A DNA stretch of 43,661 nt from DMER64 sp964554535 (GCA_964554535.1 CAZKPB010000018.1:1-43661); one strand, 5' to 3'; shown: positions 1-7,869, counted from the stretch's first letter. The notes: generated from the sequence alone by a model not told the origin. Translations and numbers: made by a program.

Positions 1-50
1 ATATTTCAATGAACTTGTTTTGTTCAATCCCTCTCTTCCGAAAGGGGACG

Positions 51-79
51 CAAAGGTAACGAGATTTTTGGAACTCCAA
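51..79 (-). promoter_or_regulatory. Candidate leftward promoter for a gene outside the window
   Basis: Read on the minus strand, TACCTTTGC (58 to 50) matches the Bacteroidota -7 element TAnnTTTG, and a TTG (79 to 77) lies 18 bp upstream as a possible -33 element. The gene it would serve lies left of the window edge. The motif is seen; its use is inferred. Confidence 0.35.
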
Positions 80-128
80 AAAATATTTTAGGTTTTTTTC
101 TAACTTTTTTGGGAAAAATTTTTTCATG

Positions 129-160
129 TTGCGTTATCCGTTTAGTATGCATACATTTGC
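129..160 (+). promoter_or_regulatory. Promoter of the first lipoprotein gene, possibly leaderless
   Basis: TTG at 129-131, a 20-bp spacer and TACATTTG at 152-159 give a full Bacteroidota promoter. The ATG chosen for the gene (165) begins only 5 nt after the box, where transcription is expected to start, so the mRNA may lack a leader. The upstream in-frame ATGs at 126 and 144 lie before or inside the promoter. Confidence 0.45.
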
Positions 161-164
161 GTAT

Positions 165-938
165 ATGAAAAAAATTTTGTCTTCTACCCTTTTTGCAGGT
201 TTTTTATGCCTTGCCTCTTGTCAATCAGCCGATGCGGTAATTGACCAAAACCAACTTCCGGGAAATGAATTCTACGCTTCCTGGGTGGACTTGTATAAAC
301 AAAAGGACGATGCCGGCCGCACTATGCTGGCCAATATATTCTTTGACCTGGATGAACAGGGCGATGTAATCCCGGAAAGCATTGTAATGGACAATTTGCC
401 CACCAAACTCACCGTAAACAACACGTATTCCGTCTTTCTTTACGGACCGGCACCCGTAGCGGACAATGTTCCGGCCGCGGAAGTCTACTGCCTGCGGTTT
501 TTCAAGGACTACAAGTTGTTTTTTTCCATGAGCTTGTACAATCCTGGACAAGCCGATATGGAGTGCCGCGAGTTTCATGACCGGAAGGACCGGATCCTGA
601 GCAGCCTGTACCCCGAAAATATCAACCGGATAATGCTTGAGCAACTTGCCTTTTACAAAGTCTTTATTCCCGAGGGGACTCTGGCCGATGACGAGTTTCT
701 GAAGGGCTATGCCTCGCTGGGTACGCTTACAATGATGGCGCATCCCATCAGTTGGGGGGATGTTTATGACAGTGCACCTTACCAGCCGGTGGAGGACGGG
801 AAGACGGATCTTGGATTTGATGACTACACAATTATTGGGAGTACGCCGTTTGTGCGCAATACTACGTTTGCGCCGGTTTCTGACAAGATATTGCAGACGG
901 TGCCGATGGTGATTGCGGCGTTTGAAGGGGTGGAGTAA
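165..938 (+). CDS. Hypothetical lipoprotein
   Basis: Protein of 257 residues starting MKKILSSTLF, with a short hydrophobic stretch and the lipobox LASC (Cys19), so it should be exported and lipid-anchored, probably in the outer membrane. The mature part is acidic and rich in aromatic residues. I recognise no domain or catalytic motif. The start at 165 is preferred over 126 because it gives a canonical signal peptide and because a promoter box lies at 152-159. It is monocistronic; downstream lie GC-rich repeats and hairpins and then a tRNA gene on the other strand. Function unknown. Confidence 0.75.
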   Translation: MKKILSSTLFAGFLCLASCQSADAVIDQNQLPGNEFYASWVDLYKQKDDAGRTMLANIFFDLDEQGDVIPESIVMDNLPTKLTVNNTYSVFLYGPAPVADNVPAAEVYCLRFFKDYKLFFSMSLYNPGQADMECREFHDRKDRILSSLYPENINRIMLEQLAFYKVFIPEGTLADDEFLKGYASLGTLTMMAHPISWGDVYDSAPYQPVEDGKTDLGFDDYTIIGSTPFVRNTTFAPVSDKILQTVPMVIAAFEGVE

Positions 939-972
939 GGCCGAGGTGGCTCTTGCTGCTGAAGGCGGAAGG

Positions 973-1050
973 GGTCTGCGCCGGCGGAAGGGGGTTCGCG
1001 CCGCCGGGGGCGGTTCGTGCCGGCGGGATTGGTTCGTGCCGCCCCGGCGG
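973..1050. repeat. Four imperfect ~19-bp GC-rich tandem repeats
   Basis: Copies beginning at 973, 993, 1012 and 1031 share the core GGTTCGYGCCGSCGG; the last three are spaced exactly 19 bp apart and the first is the most diverged (GGTCTGCGCCGGCGG). The fourth copy is also the left arm of the first hairpin of the adjacent cluster. They start 35 bp after the lipoprotein stop codon and do not appear to be coding. Confidence 0.6.
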
Positions 1051-1223
1051 CACGAACCTTCCCTTGGGGCCAGGAATACAGCCCGTGAGGGCGTGTAGAT
1101 TGCAGGCCTTGCCTGCAATCTACACAGAAGCAGAGGAGCGCGCCAAAAGGAAGCAAGTTTCCTTTTGGCGCGCTCCTCTGCTTCTGCTTTGCAGCTGCGC
1201 TGCAAAGCTCTCACGTAGCGTGA
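1031..1223. repeat. Cluster of consecutive perfect hairpins
   Basis: Five inverted repeats follow each other almost without gaps: 1031-1058 (13-bp arms, 2-nt loop), 1093-1125 (15-bp arms, CTT loop), 1126-1185 (27-bp arms, 6-nt loop), 1186-1208 (10-bp arms, TGC loop) and 1211-1223 (5-bp arms, TAG loop, touching the 3' end of the tRNA gene). All arms are perfectly complementary. None is followed by a long T-run on either strand, so they are not classic intrinsic terminators, although they lie between two convergent transcription units. No transposase or terminal repeat pair was seen. Confidence 0.7.
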
Positions 1224-1294
1224 CCCCGGCGGGATTCAAACCCACGACTTTCAGAACCGGAATCTGACGTTCTATTCAGCTGAACTACGGGGCC
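1221..1294 (-). tRNA. tRNA-Arg (CCG)
   Basis: The minus strand folds into a complete cloverleaf. Acceptor arms GGCCCCG and CGGGGTC pair (one G-U) with discriminator A; the D arm contains GTTCAGCTGAATAGAAC; the anticodon stem TCAGA/TCTGA encloses the loop TTCCGGT, giving anticodon CCG; the T arm is GTGGG-TTTGAAT-CCCGC. The 3' CCA is not encoded. A TACCTTTGC box at 1312-1304 lies 10 nt upstream of the 5' end. Confidence 0.95.
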
Positions 1295-1304
1295 GGATGG
1301 GGTG

Positions 1305-1333
1305 CAAAGGTAAGAAGAATATTTTTATCTTTG
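1305..1333. promoter_or_regulatory. Divergent -7 boxes for tRNA-Arg and the second lipoprotein
   Basis: Minus strand: TACCTTTG (1312 to 1305), 10 nt from the tRNA 5' end. Plus strand: TATCTTTG (1326-1333), 19 nt before the ATG at 1353. Both match TAnnTTTG. No convincing -33 element is seen for either. Confidence 0.5.
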
Positions 1334-1352
1334 CCTTTGTAAAGTAAAATCT

Positions 1353-1964
1353 ATGAGACATACGTTTTTTCACCGAAATTCTGGCCGGCTGTCAGCTGCG
1401 GTATTACTTGCCGTGATGTGTTCGTGCGCCGTACAGCGGTTGGGAACGTATACCGTGGTGATGGACAATGTGGAATTTTCCCCCAAAGTGCCGCCGGCGG
1501 GAGATGTGATGTTCACCACGGGCACCTGGAGTGACGGCAGTACCTATTACTTGTACGAAGATCCCCTGCTACATCTTGACGGACGCCTTACCAATACACG
1601 GTTTTCCTTTACACTCACCAACCGCCATACCGATTCCCTGCGTATCCACTGGGCTGATGCGTTTTACATTGACCAACACGGAGATTCGCTGCGAGTAATC
1701 CACAACGGAGTGGATTTTGCCTCGCGCTTTGGCCCGCAGGCCCCGGGCGTACTGGCCCCCGGAGCAAAGCAAGAAGATTTTCTGCTGCCGGTGACCAATA
1801 TCAAGGACGAGGCCACCAATTATTCACTGTGGAAAATCCTATACCTATTTTATGATAAAGAACAGAATGTGGGACAAAAAGTATCTTTTTTACTTCCGGT
1901 AAGTTATGGAAACGTAGAACGCAACTATCGGTTTTTCTTTACCATAAATGCCTGGAACATATAG
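1353..1964 (+). CDS. Hypothetical lipoprotein
   Basis: Protein of 203 residues with an N-terminal hydrophobic segment and cysteines at 23 and 25 (AVMCSC), consistent with a lipoprotein signal. After it comes a soluble, beta-rich looking domain without recognisable motifs. A TAnnTTTG box is centred about 25 bp upstream of the ATG. It is followed by a 150-bp spacer rich in secondary structure and then fabD on the same strand. Function unknown. Confidence 0.7.
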   Translation: MRHTFFHRNSGRLSAAVLLAVMCSCAVQRLGTYTVVMDNVEFSPKVPPAGDVMFTTGTWSDGSTYYLYEDPLLHLDGRLTNTRFSFTLTNRHTDSLRIHWADAFYIDQHGDSLRVIHNGVDFASRFGPQAPGVLAPGAKQEDFLLPVTNIKDEATNYSLWKILYLFYDKEQNVGQKVSFLLPVSYGNVERNYRFFFTINAWNI

Positions 1965-2002
1965 CCTGCCAAAAAATCTCAAGTAGGCCTATGGATTACC
2001 GC

Positions 2003-2089
2003 CACAAGTGACGCCCCGTGGCAAGAGCAGTCCGTCTACTGCGGCACGGAACTTGTGCGCCTTTTCACGGCAATCGGCAACCGGTTGCC
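2003..2089 (+). promoter_or_regulatory. Structured leader region upstream of fabD
   Basis: Three nested stems can form: CACAAGT (2003-2009)/ACTTGTG (2051-2057), CCGTG (2016-2020)/CACGG (2045-2049) and GCAGT (2027-2031)/ACTGC (2038-2042). A 14-bp perfect palindrome GGCAACCGGTTGCC follows at 2076-2089, 25 bp before the fabD start. It could be an RNA control element, an operator or a read-through structure; no known riboswitch class was recognised. Confidence 0.35.
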
Positions 2090-2114
2090 TTTGTAAAACT
2101 ACAACATTCACTCT

Positions 2115-2981
2115 ATGAAAGCTTACGTTTTCCCGGGCCAGGGCGCCCAATTTACCGGTATGGGCAAAGACCTTTACGAGGCTTCCGCCAAAGCGGCCGA
2201 TTTATTTACCCTTGCTGACAAAATTCTGGAATTCCCTCTCTCGCAAATAATGTTCAACGGCACGGCCGAGGAACTGAAACAAACCAAAGTCACCCAACCC
2301 GCCGTATTTGTACACTCGGTGGTGGCCGCCTTGTGCGCGGAAGACTTCCGACCTGACATGGTGACCGGACACTCTTTGGGCGAGTTTTCCGCCCTCACGG
2401 CCGCCGGCGCTCTTTCTTTTGAAGACGGCCTGCGGCTGGTCAGCGCCAGAGCACTGGCCATGCAGAAAGCCTGCGAATTGCAGCCCTCCACCATGGCCGC
2501 CGTACTGGGACTGACAGATCTTCAGGTGGAAGAGGTCTGCGCGCGGATTTCCACTCCGGAAAACATTGTGGTGCCCGCAAATTACAACTGCCCGGGACAA
2601 CTGGTGATATCCGGAACGTTCCCTGCGGTAGAAGCTGCCTGTGCCGCCCTCAAGGAGGCCGGGGCCAAACGGGCGTTGCTGTTGCCGGTGGGCGGGGCGT
2701 TTCACTCGGCCCTTATGGAAAGTGCCCGGCAGGCGCTTGAAGCGGCCATTGACAAAGCGCAGGTCCATAAGCCCTTATGTCCTGTATACCAGAATGTGGA
2801 TGCACGGCCGCATACGGACCCTGCTGAAATCAAGGCAAATTTGAAAAAACAGCTGACGGCCCCCGTACGCTGGACCCAGACTATACAAAATATGGTGGCC
2901 GACGGAGCCGACTCTTTTACCGAATTGGGGCCGGGTGCCGTACTGCAGGGCCTCATTAAAAAAATTGCACCGGAGCTATAA
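2115..2981 (+). CDS. fabD: Malonyl-CoA:ACP transacylase FabD
   Basis: This enzyme moves the malonyl group from malonyl-CoA to acyl carrier protein, supplying the extender unit for type II fatty acid synthesis in the cytoplasm. The 288-residue protein has the family's usual length. It begins with the conserved FPGQGAQ motif (residues 6-12), carries the nucleophile in GHSLG (85-89, Ser87) and the partner histidine in GAFHSALM (His197). The small ferredoxin-like subdomain lies at about 125-190. It stands apart from other fab genes here. The next gene has its own promoter 3 bp downstream, so fabD probably ends a transcript that may start before the structured spacer. Confidence 0.95.
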   Translation: MKAYVFPGQGAQFTGMGKDLYEASAKAADLFTLADKILEFPLSQIMFNGTAEELKQTKVTQPAVFVHSVVAALCAEDFRPDMVTGHSLGEFSALTAAGALSFEDGLRLVSARALAMQKACELQPSTMAAVLGLTDLQVEEVCARISTPENIVVPANYNCPGQLVISGTFPAVEAACAALKEAGAKRALLLPVGGAFHSALMESARQALEAAIDKAQVHKPLCPVYQNVDARPHTDPAEIKANLKKQLTAPVRWTQTIQNMVADGADSFTELGPGAVLQGLIKKIAPEL

Positions 2982-2983
2982 AG

Positions 2984-3015
2984 TTGTTTTACCGCAAATT
3001 ACTTTTTACCTTTGC
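2984..3015 (+). promoter_or_regulatory. Promoter of the phosphotransferase-family kinase
   Basis: TTG at 2984-2986, a 20-bp spacer and TACCTTTGC at 3007-3015 match the Bacteroidota consensus. The box overlaps an alternative TTG start at 3012, which rules that start out in favour of the ATG at 3036. Confidence 0.65.
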
Positions 3016-3035
3016 ATTCTTTATCTGATTTCACG

Positions 3036-4115
3036 ATGGCAGATACCCAACAGGTTGTCACACACTTTGAGCTCCCGGAGACTGTTACGCAAATAGCGGC
3101 TCTGGGAGAAGGTTTCATAAACGACACCTTTGTGGTGACCACCTCAGGAAACAAGTATATTCTGCAACGTAAAAACAAGACCGTCTTTCCCGATATTCCC
3201 GGAATGATGGACAATATTGCAAAAGTAACGGAGCACATCCGCAAAAAAGCGGTTCTTGCCGGGAAAGATCCCCTAAGGGCCACTCTACAACTTGTGAAAA
3301 CCCGTGACGGCCGCTATTATTACGTGGACCCGCAGGGAGATTTCTGGACCTGTTGCGTCTCTATAGAAAATTCCATAACGCATCAGACGGCAGACACTCT
3401 GGAACTGGTGACCGCCGGCGGAGAGGGCTTGGGACAGTTTCAAGAATTACTGGCCGATTTCCCCGGTACGTTGTCGGACACGCTCCCCGGGTTTCATAAC
3501 ATTCGCTACCGCTTTGAACAATTTGACCTGTCCGTGGCACGCAATGCGGCCCAACGTACCGTGGGGCTGAAGGCGGAAATTGCAGCCGTGTACCAACGCA
3601 AAGAACGGATGCTTGACTTTTACCGGAAAATTGAAACCGGAGAAATCCCCCGCCGCGTTAGCCACAACGACACCAAACTTTCCAATTTTCTGTTTGACAA
3701 GGAAGGGAACGTCCTGTGTGCCATTGACCTTGATACCGTGATGCAAAGTTCCGTACTCTTTGATTTCGGGGATGCCATCCGCTCATACGCCAATACGGCG
3801 GCAGAAGACGAGCCCAACTTAAAGAAGGTTTCCGTTGATCTGGCACGCTATACCGCATTTTCCCTCGGATATCTGAGCCGTGCCAACCGATTTTTGTGCC
3901 CCGCAGAGAAGGAGCATCTGGCTTTCAGCGCCCTGTATATCACATTTGAGCAGTATTTGAGGTTCCTGATGGACTATATTGACGGAGACACTTATTATAA
4001 AACCAGCTACCCGCACCATAATCTGGTACGGGCCCTCTGCCAGCTGGCACTGCTGCAGAGTATGGAAACGCAATACCCAAAAATGCAAGAAATTATCAAT
4101 AATATCCAATTATAA
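3036..4115 (+). CDS. Phosphotransferase-family kinase, N-acetylhexosamine 1-kinase-like
   Basis: Protein of 359 residues with the aminoglycoside-phosphotransferase/choline-kinase fold. The N-lobe contains YILQRKNK (ATP-binding lysine region). The catalytic loop is SHNDTKLSNFLF and the metal-binding segment is AIDLDTV, a spelling typical of the NahK-type sugar kinases and the proteins labelled mucin-desulfatase-associated in Bacteroidota. Such enzymes phosphorylate a sugar (GlcNAc/GalNAc in NahK) at C1 using ATP; the substrate here is an inference from the motif only. The start at 3036 is chosen because the longer TTG start falls inside the promoter. It is probably monocistronic. Confidence 0.7.
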   Translation: MADTQQVVTHFELPETVTQIAALGEGFINDTFVVTTSGNKYILQRKNKTVFPDIPGMMDNIAKVTEHIRKKAVLAGKDPLRATLQLVKTRDGRYYYVDPQGDFWTCCVSIENSITHQTADTLELVTAGGEGLGQFQELLADFPGTLSDTLPGFHNIRYRFEQFDLSVARNAAQRTVGLKAEIAAVYQRKERMLDFYRKIETGEIPRRVSHNDTKLSNFLFDKEGNVLCAIDLDTVMQSSVLFDFGDAIRSYANTAAEDEPNLKKVSVDLARYTAFSLGYLSRANRFLCPAEKEHLAFSALYITFEQYLRFLMDYIDGDTYYKTSYPHHNLVRALCQLALLQSMETQYPKMQEIINNIQL

Positions 4116-4148
4116 ATTTTTACACACAATTTAAATTCCATAATTAGT

Positions 4149-7100
4149 ATGGCAAAAGAAAAAAAATTCATCACTTGTGATGGGAACTACGCCGCTGCCC
4201 ACGTAGCCTACTTGTTCAGCGAAGTAGCCGCCATCTACCCCATTACGCCCTCCTCCACTATGGCCGAGCTGGCCGACGAGTGGGCCGCGTACAAAAAAAA
4301 GAACTTGTTTGGCGAACCTGTTAAGGTTGTGGAAATGCAAAGCGAAGGCGGTGCCGCCGGTGCCGTTCACGGTGCCCTGCAAGCCGGTGCCCTTTCCACC
4401 ACATTTACCGCTTCTCAGGGACTATTGTTAATGATCCCCAATATGTACAAGATTGCCGGTGAACTGTTGCCCGCGGTATTCCACGTATCGGCCCGCGCAT
4501 TGGCTGCCCAGTCTTTGTCCATTTTTGGTGACCATTCAGACGTGATGGCCTGCCGCCAGACCGGTTTTGCCATGTTGGCATCGGGCAGCGTACAGGAAGC
4601 CATGGACTTGGCCGCAGTGGCACATCTGTCTGCCATCAAGGCCCGCGTACCTTTTATCCATTTCTTTGACGGATTCCGTACTTCTCACGAAATCCAGAAG
4701 ATTGAAATGCTGGACCAGGATGCGTTGAAAGATATGATCAGCGCTAAATCACTGGCCGCTTTCCGTGAACGCGCCCTCAACCCCAACAGTCCCGTTACCC
4801 GTGGTTCCGCCCAGAACCCCGACGTATACTTCCAGGCACGTGAAGCCGCCAACCCGTTCTACGAAGCCGTTCCCGACATTGTAGCCCGCTATATGGGTGA
4901 AATTTCCGAACTTACCGGACGCTCATACCTGCCGTTCAACTACTACGGTCACGAACAGGCAGACCGCGTAATCATTGCCATGGGTTCTGTATGCGATACC
5001 ATCCGCGAAACCGTGGATTACCTCAATGCCCAGGGTCAGCGCGTCGGCTTGGTATCCGTACATTTGTACCGTCCCTTCAGCGCCAAATACTTCCTGCGCG
5101 TTATGCCCAAGAGCGTGAAGAACATTGCCGTTCTGGACCGCACCAAAGAACCCGGTGCTCTTGGAGAACCCCTGTATATGGATATCAAGACCATCTATGC
5201 CGAGGAAGCCAATGCTCCCAAGATTGTGGGCGGTCGCTACGGTTTGTCTTCCAAAGACACCACTCCGGCCCAAATCCTTACCGTATATGAAAACCTGGGA
5301 CGCAAAGAACCCAAGAACGGATTTACCATTGGTATTATTGACGACGTCAGTTTCAAATCACTGCCTCAGAAAGAAGAAATTTCCCTGGCAAAGGCCGGTA
5401 CCTATGAATGCAAATTCTTTGGTCTGGGGTCTGACGGTACCGTAGGTGCCAATAAAAACACCATCAAAATTATTGGGGAAACCACTCCCAAATATTGCCA
5501 GGCCTACTTCTCATACGATTCCAAGAAGTCCGGCGGGTTCACCTGCTCTCACCTGCGTTTTGGAGACAAACCCATTAATTCTCCCTATCTGGTTACCACT
5601 CCCGACTTTGTAGCCTGCCACGTACCCGCTTACCTGCGCAAATATGATGTGCTGCGCGGTATCAAGAAAGGAGGTACCTTGTTGCTCAACAGCCTTTGGG
5701 ATGCCGAAGAAACCAAAAATCAACTGCCCGACTTTGTAAAACGCACCCTGGCAGAAAAAGAAATCAATCTCTACATCATCAACGCCACCAAGATTGCAGA
5801 AGAAATCGGTTTGGGCAACCGCACCAATTCTATTCTTCAGTCGGCCTTCTTCAAGATTGCCAATGTAATCCCCTACGACACCGCCATCCAGGAAATGAAG
5901 CACTTCATTGAAAAGAGCTACGGCAAGAAAGGTGAAAAAGTGGTCAAAATGAACTACGCCGCCGTGGAAAGAGGTGGAGAAATTGTCAAGGTGGAAGTGG
6001 ATCCCGCCTGGAAGAGCTGCCCCGCCAAATTTGAAGCCGATACACACAACCGCCTGGCTCCCGAGTGGGTTAAACACGTGGCCGATGTGATCAATGCCCA
6101 AAACGGCGACGACCTTCCGGTAAGCGTATTCAAAGGTTATGAAGACGGCACCATGCCCTCGGGCAGTGCGGCCTATGAAAAACGCGGTATTGCCGGTTTC
6201 ATTCCCGAATGGGACCCCAGTAACTGTATTCAGTGTAACCAGTGCGTATTTGCCTGCCCTCACGCTGCCATCCGTCCGTTCCTGATGAACGAGGAAGAAG
6301 CGGCCAAGGCACCTGCTTCCGTTAAACGTGCACAGGGTAATGCGGCTTTGAAAGCCTTTACCTTCACCATGCAGGTAAGCCCGTTGGATTGCTCGGGTTG
6401 CGGTAACTGTGCCGATGTTTGCCCCGCCAAGACCAAGGCCTTGGTGATGAAACATGCCGACACGCAAATGGCGGAACAGGCCAACTATGACTATATGCAT
6501 TCTGTAGTGGGTTACAAAGACAATATTGTTCCCAAAGAACAGAACGTGAAGAACCTGGGATTCGCTCAACCGTTGTTTGAATTCTCCGGAGCTTGCGCAG
6601 GTTGCGGTGAAACGCCCTACATCAAGACTATTACCCAACTCTTTGGAGACCATATGATGGTTGCCAACGCCACGGGTTGCTCTTCCATTTACGGAGCCTC
6701 CTACCCCGCTTCTCCTTATTGCAAAGACAAGAACGGACGCGGTGTGGCCTGGGCCAACTCTCTGTTTGAAGACAATGCCGAATTTGGTCTGGGTATGCAC
6801 GTAGGTGCAGAAAACGTCCGTACCAAACTGGCCAACATTATGGTAGCCGCCCAGGATAATCCTGCGGTCAGCGCCGAACTGAAAGCTTTGTTTGCAGAAT
6901 ACTTGAGTGCCCGCGGCAATTATGAAAAGACCGTTGCCCTGGCTGACCAGATCATTCCGCTGGTAAGCAACACCAAGGTACAACCTTTGCGCGAAATCTA
7001 CGACCTTCGCGGTTTCCTTACTCCGCGCTCACAGTGGATTTTTGGCGGTGACGGATGGAGCTACGATATCGGTTACGGTGGCCTGGACCACGTATTGGCC

Positions 7101-7673
7101 AGCGGCCAGAACGTAAACGTACTGGTTCTTGATACCGAAGTTTATTCCAATACGGGCGGTCAGTCCTCCAAATCCACTCCGGCCGGTGCCGTAGCCAAAT
7201 TTGCCACTTCCGGCAAACGTATCCGCAAAAAAGACCTGGGTATGATGGCTATGAGCTATGGTTACGTATATGTGGCCCAGATTGCCATGGGTGCCAACAA
7301 CGCCCAGGTACTCAAAGCCCTCAAAGAAGCCGAAGCCTACGACGGTCCTTCCCTGATTATTGCCTACGCTCCCTGTATCAACCATGGCTTGAGCAAGGGT
7401 ATGGGTAAATCACAGGCCGAGGAAAAAGCAGCCGTTGAATGCGGTTACTGGCATCTGTACCGTTACAATCCGGCCTTGACCGACAAGGGAGAAAATCCAT
7501 TCCAACTGGATAGCAAAGAGCCCGACTGGAGCAAGTTCCAGGATTTCATCAAGGGTGAAGTCCGCTACAGTTCACTGCTCAAAACTTTCCCCGACCAGGC
7601 TCAGGAATTGTTTGACCTTACGGAAAAATTTGCAAAACTCCGTTACGAAGGATATAAACGTATGGCCCAATAA
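4149..7673 (+). CDS. nifJ: Pyruvate:ferredoxin (flavodoxin) oxidoreductase
   Basis: A single-chain PFOR of 1174 residues, the full family length. It oxidises pyruvate with CoA to acetyl-CoA and CO2 and reduces ferredoxin or flavodoxin, the main pyruvate route in anaerobic Bacteroidales. Visible parts: N-terminal pyrimidine-binding domain with YPITPSS near residue 36; two 4Fe-4S ferredoxin motifs, CIQCNQCVFACP (about 693-704) and CSGCGNCADVCP (about 747-758); the third-cluster ligand region CAGCGETPY (about 814); and the TPP/Mg site GGDGWSYDIGYGG (about 966). Monocistronic, with a strong terminator directly after it. Rex is encoded 25 kb away and could control such redox genes, but I see no Rex-like operator upstream. 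Confidence 0.97.
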   Translation: MAKEKKFITCDGNYAAAHVAYLFSEVAAIYPITPSSTMAELADEWAAYKKKNLFGEPVKVVEMQSEGGAAGAVHGALQAGALSTTFTASQGLLLMIPNMYKIAGELLPAVFHVSARALAAQSLSIFGDHSDVMACRQTGFAMLASGSVQEAMDLAAVAHLSAIKARVPFIHFFDGFRTSHEIQKIEMLDQDALKDMISAKSLAAFRERALNPNSPVTRGSAQNPDVYFQAREAANPFYEAVPDIVARYMGEISELTGRSYLPFNYYGHEQADRVIIAMGSVCDTIRETVDYLNAQGQRVGLVSVHLYRPFSAKYFLRVMPKSVKNIAVLDRTKEPGALGEPLYMDIKTIYAEEANAPKIVGGRYGLSSKDTTPAQILTVYENLGRKEPKNGFTIGIIDDVSFKSLPQKEEISLAKAGTYECKFFGLGSDGTVGANKNTIKIIGETTPKYCQAYFSYDSKKSGGFTCSHLRFGDKPINSPYLVTTPDFVACHVPAYLRKYDVLRGIKKGGTLLLNSLWDAEETKNQLPDFVKRTLAEKEINLYIINATKIAEEIGLGNRTNSILQSAFFKIANVIPYDTAIQEMKHFIEKSYGKKGEKVVKMNYAAVERGGEIVKVEVDPAWKSCPAKFEADTHNRLAPEWVKHVADVINAQNGDDLPVSVFKGYEDGTMPSGSAAYEKRGIAGFIPEWDPSNCIQCNQCVFACPHAAIRPFLMNEEEAAKAPASVKRAQGNAALKAFTFTMQVSPLDCSGCGNCADVCPAKTKALVMKHADTQMAEQANYDYMHSVVGYKDNIVPKEQNVKNLGFAQPLFEFSGACAGCGETPYIKTITQLFGDHMMVANATGCSSIYGASYPASPYCKDKNGRGVAWANSLFEDNAEFGLGMHVGAENVRTKLANIMVAAQDNPAVSAELKALFAEYLSARGNYEKTVALADQIIPLVSNTKVQPLREIYDLRGFLTPRSQWIFGGDGWSYDIGYGGLDHVLASGQNVNVLVLDTEVYSNTGGQSSKSTPAGAVAKFATSGKRIRKKDLGMMAMSYGYVYVAQIAMGANNAQVLKALKEAEAYDGPSLIIAYAPCINHGLSKGMGKSQAEEKAAVECGYWHLYRYNPALTDKGENPFQLDSKEPDWSKFQDFIKGEVRYSSLLKTFPDQAQELFDLTEKFAKLRYEGYKRMAQ

Positions 7674-7676
7674 ATT

Positions 7677-7716
7677 AAAAAAGTAGTTGCAATTTTGTTT
7701 TGCAACTACTTTTTTT
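7677..7716 (+). terminator. Terminator of nifJ
   Basis: Perfect stem AAAGTAGTTGCAA/TTGCAACTACTTT with a 7-nt loop, flanked by A-runs on the left and T-runs on the right, 4 bp after the nifJ stop codon. The symmetry would also allow leftward termination. Confidence 0.9.
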
Positions 7717-7725
7717 ATACTTTTG
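7695..7725 (+). promoter_or_regulatory. Promoter of the 27-residue peptide gene
   Basis: TTG at 7695-7697, exactly 20 bp, then TACTTTTG at 7718-7725: a complete Bacteroidota promoter. Its -33 part lies in the loop of the nifJ terminator, so one unit ends where the next begins. Transcription would start near 7730. Confidence 0.6.
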
Positions 7726-7767
7726 TACAAAGCAATTTATTATTTACATAATTTAAAACTTACTACT

Positions 7768-7851
7768 ATGGATTACAAAATTTGGGTAAACTTCTTAAAC
7801 ATCGGTTGGTTTATATTTGTTATTGAATATTTGGCACAACTGTTTGCTTAA
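7768..7851 (+). CDS. 27-residue single-span membrane peptide
   Basis: Short reading frame of 27 codons encoding MDYKIWVNFL followed by a hydrophobic, aromatic-rich segment (residues 9-27) with one buried Glu20 and no positive charge after Lys4. It would form one membrane helix. Support that it is a real gene comes from context: its own TTG-N20-TAnnTTTG promoter, a roughly 40-nt A/T-rich leader, and its own rho-independent terminator 19 bp after the stop, all between two converging larger units. I do not recognise a family. Alternatively the transcript (about 170 nt) acts as a small RNA. Confidence 0.5.
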   Translation: MDYKIWVNFLNIGWFIFVIEYLAQLFA

Positions 7852-7869
7852 TTAATAAGCTTATAAAAC

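Noticed and set aside
1126..1185. Ordinary rho-independent terminator
   Set aside because: The 27-bp perfect stem has no T-run on either side and lies in a series of hairpins, unlike the clear terminators elsewhere in this window.
225..1214. 329-codon minus-strand frame across the first lipoprotein and the repeats
   Set aside because: It runs through GC-rich repeats and hairpins, has Arg/Pro-rich low-complexity sequence and lies opposite a gene with a signal peptide and promoter.
973..1223. CRISPR array
   Set aside because: Repeats are only about 19 bp with no unique spacers, and no cas gene is in the window.
3012..3035. TTG start for the phosphotransferase-family kinase
   Set aside because: The TTG is part of the -7 promoter box TACCTTTGC, so it would not be transcribed; ATG 3036 is used.
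4116..4148. Rex operator upstream of nifJ
   Set aside because: The 33-bp spacer is AT-rich but has no TTGTGAAnnnnTTCACAA-like palindrome.
5511..6983. 490-codon minus-strand open frame inside nifJ
   Set aside because: It is the antisense shadow of a highly conserved PFOR gene; its translation has no domain pattern and nifJ covers it fully.
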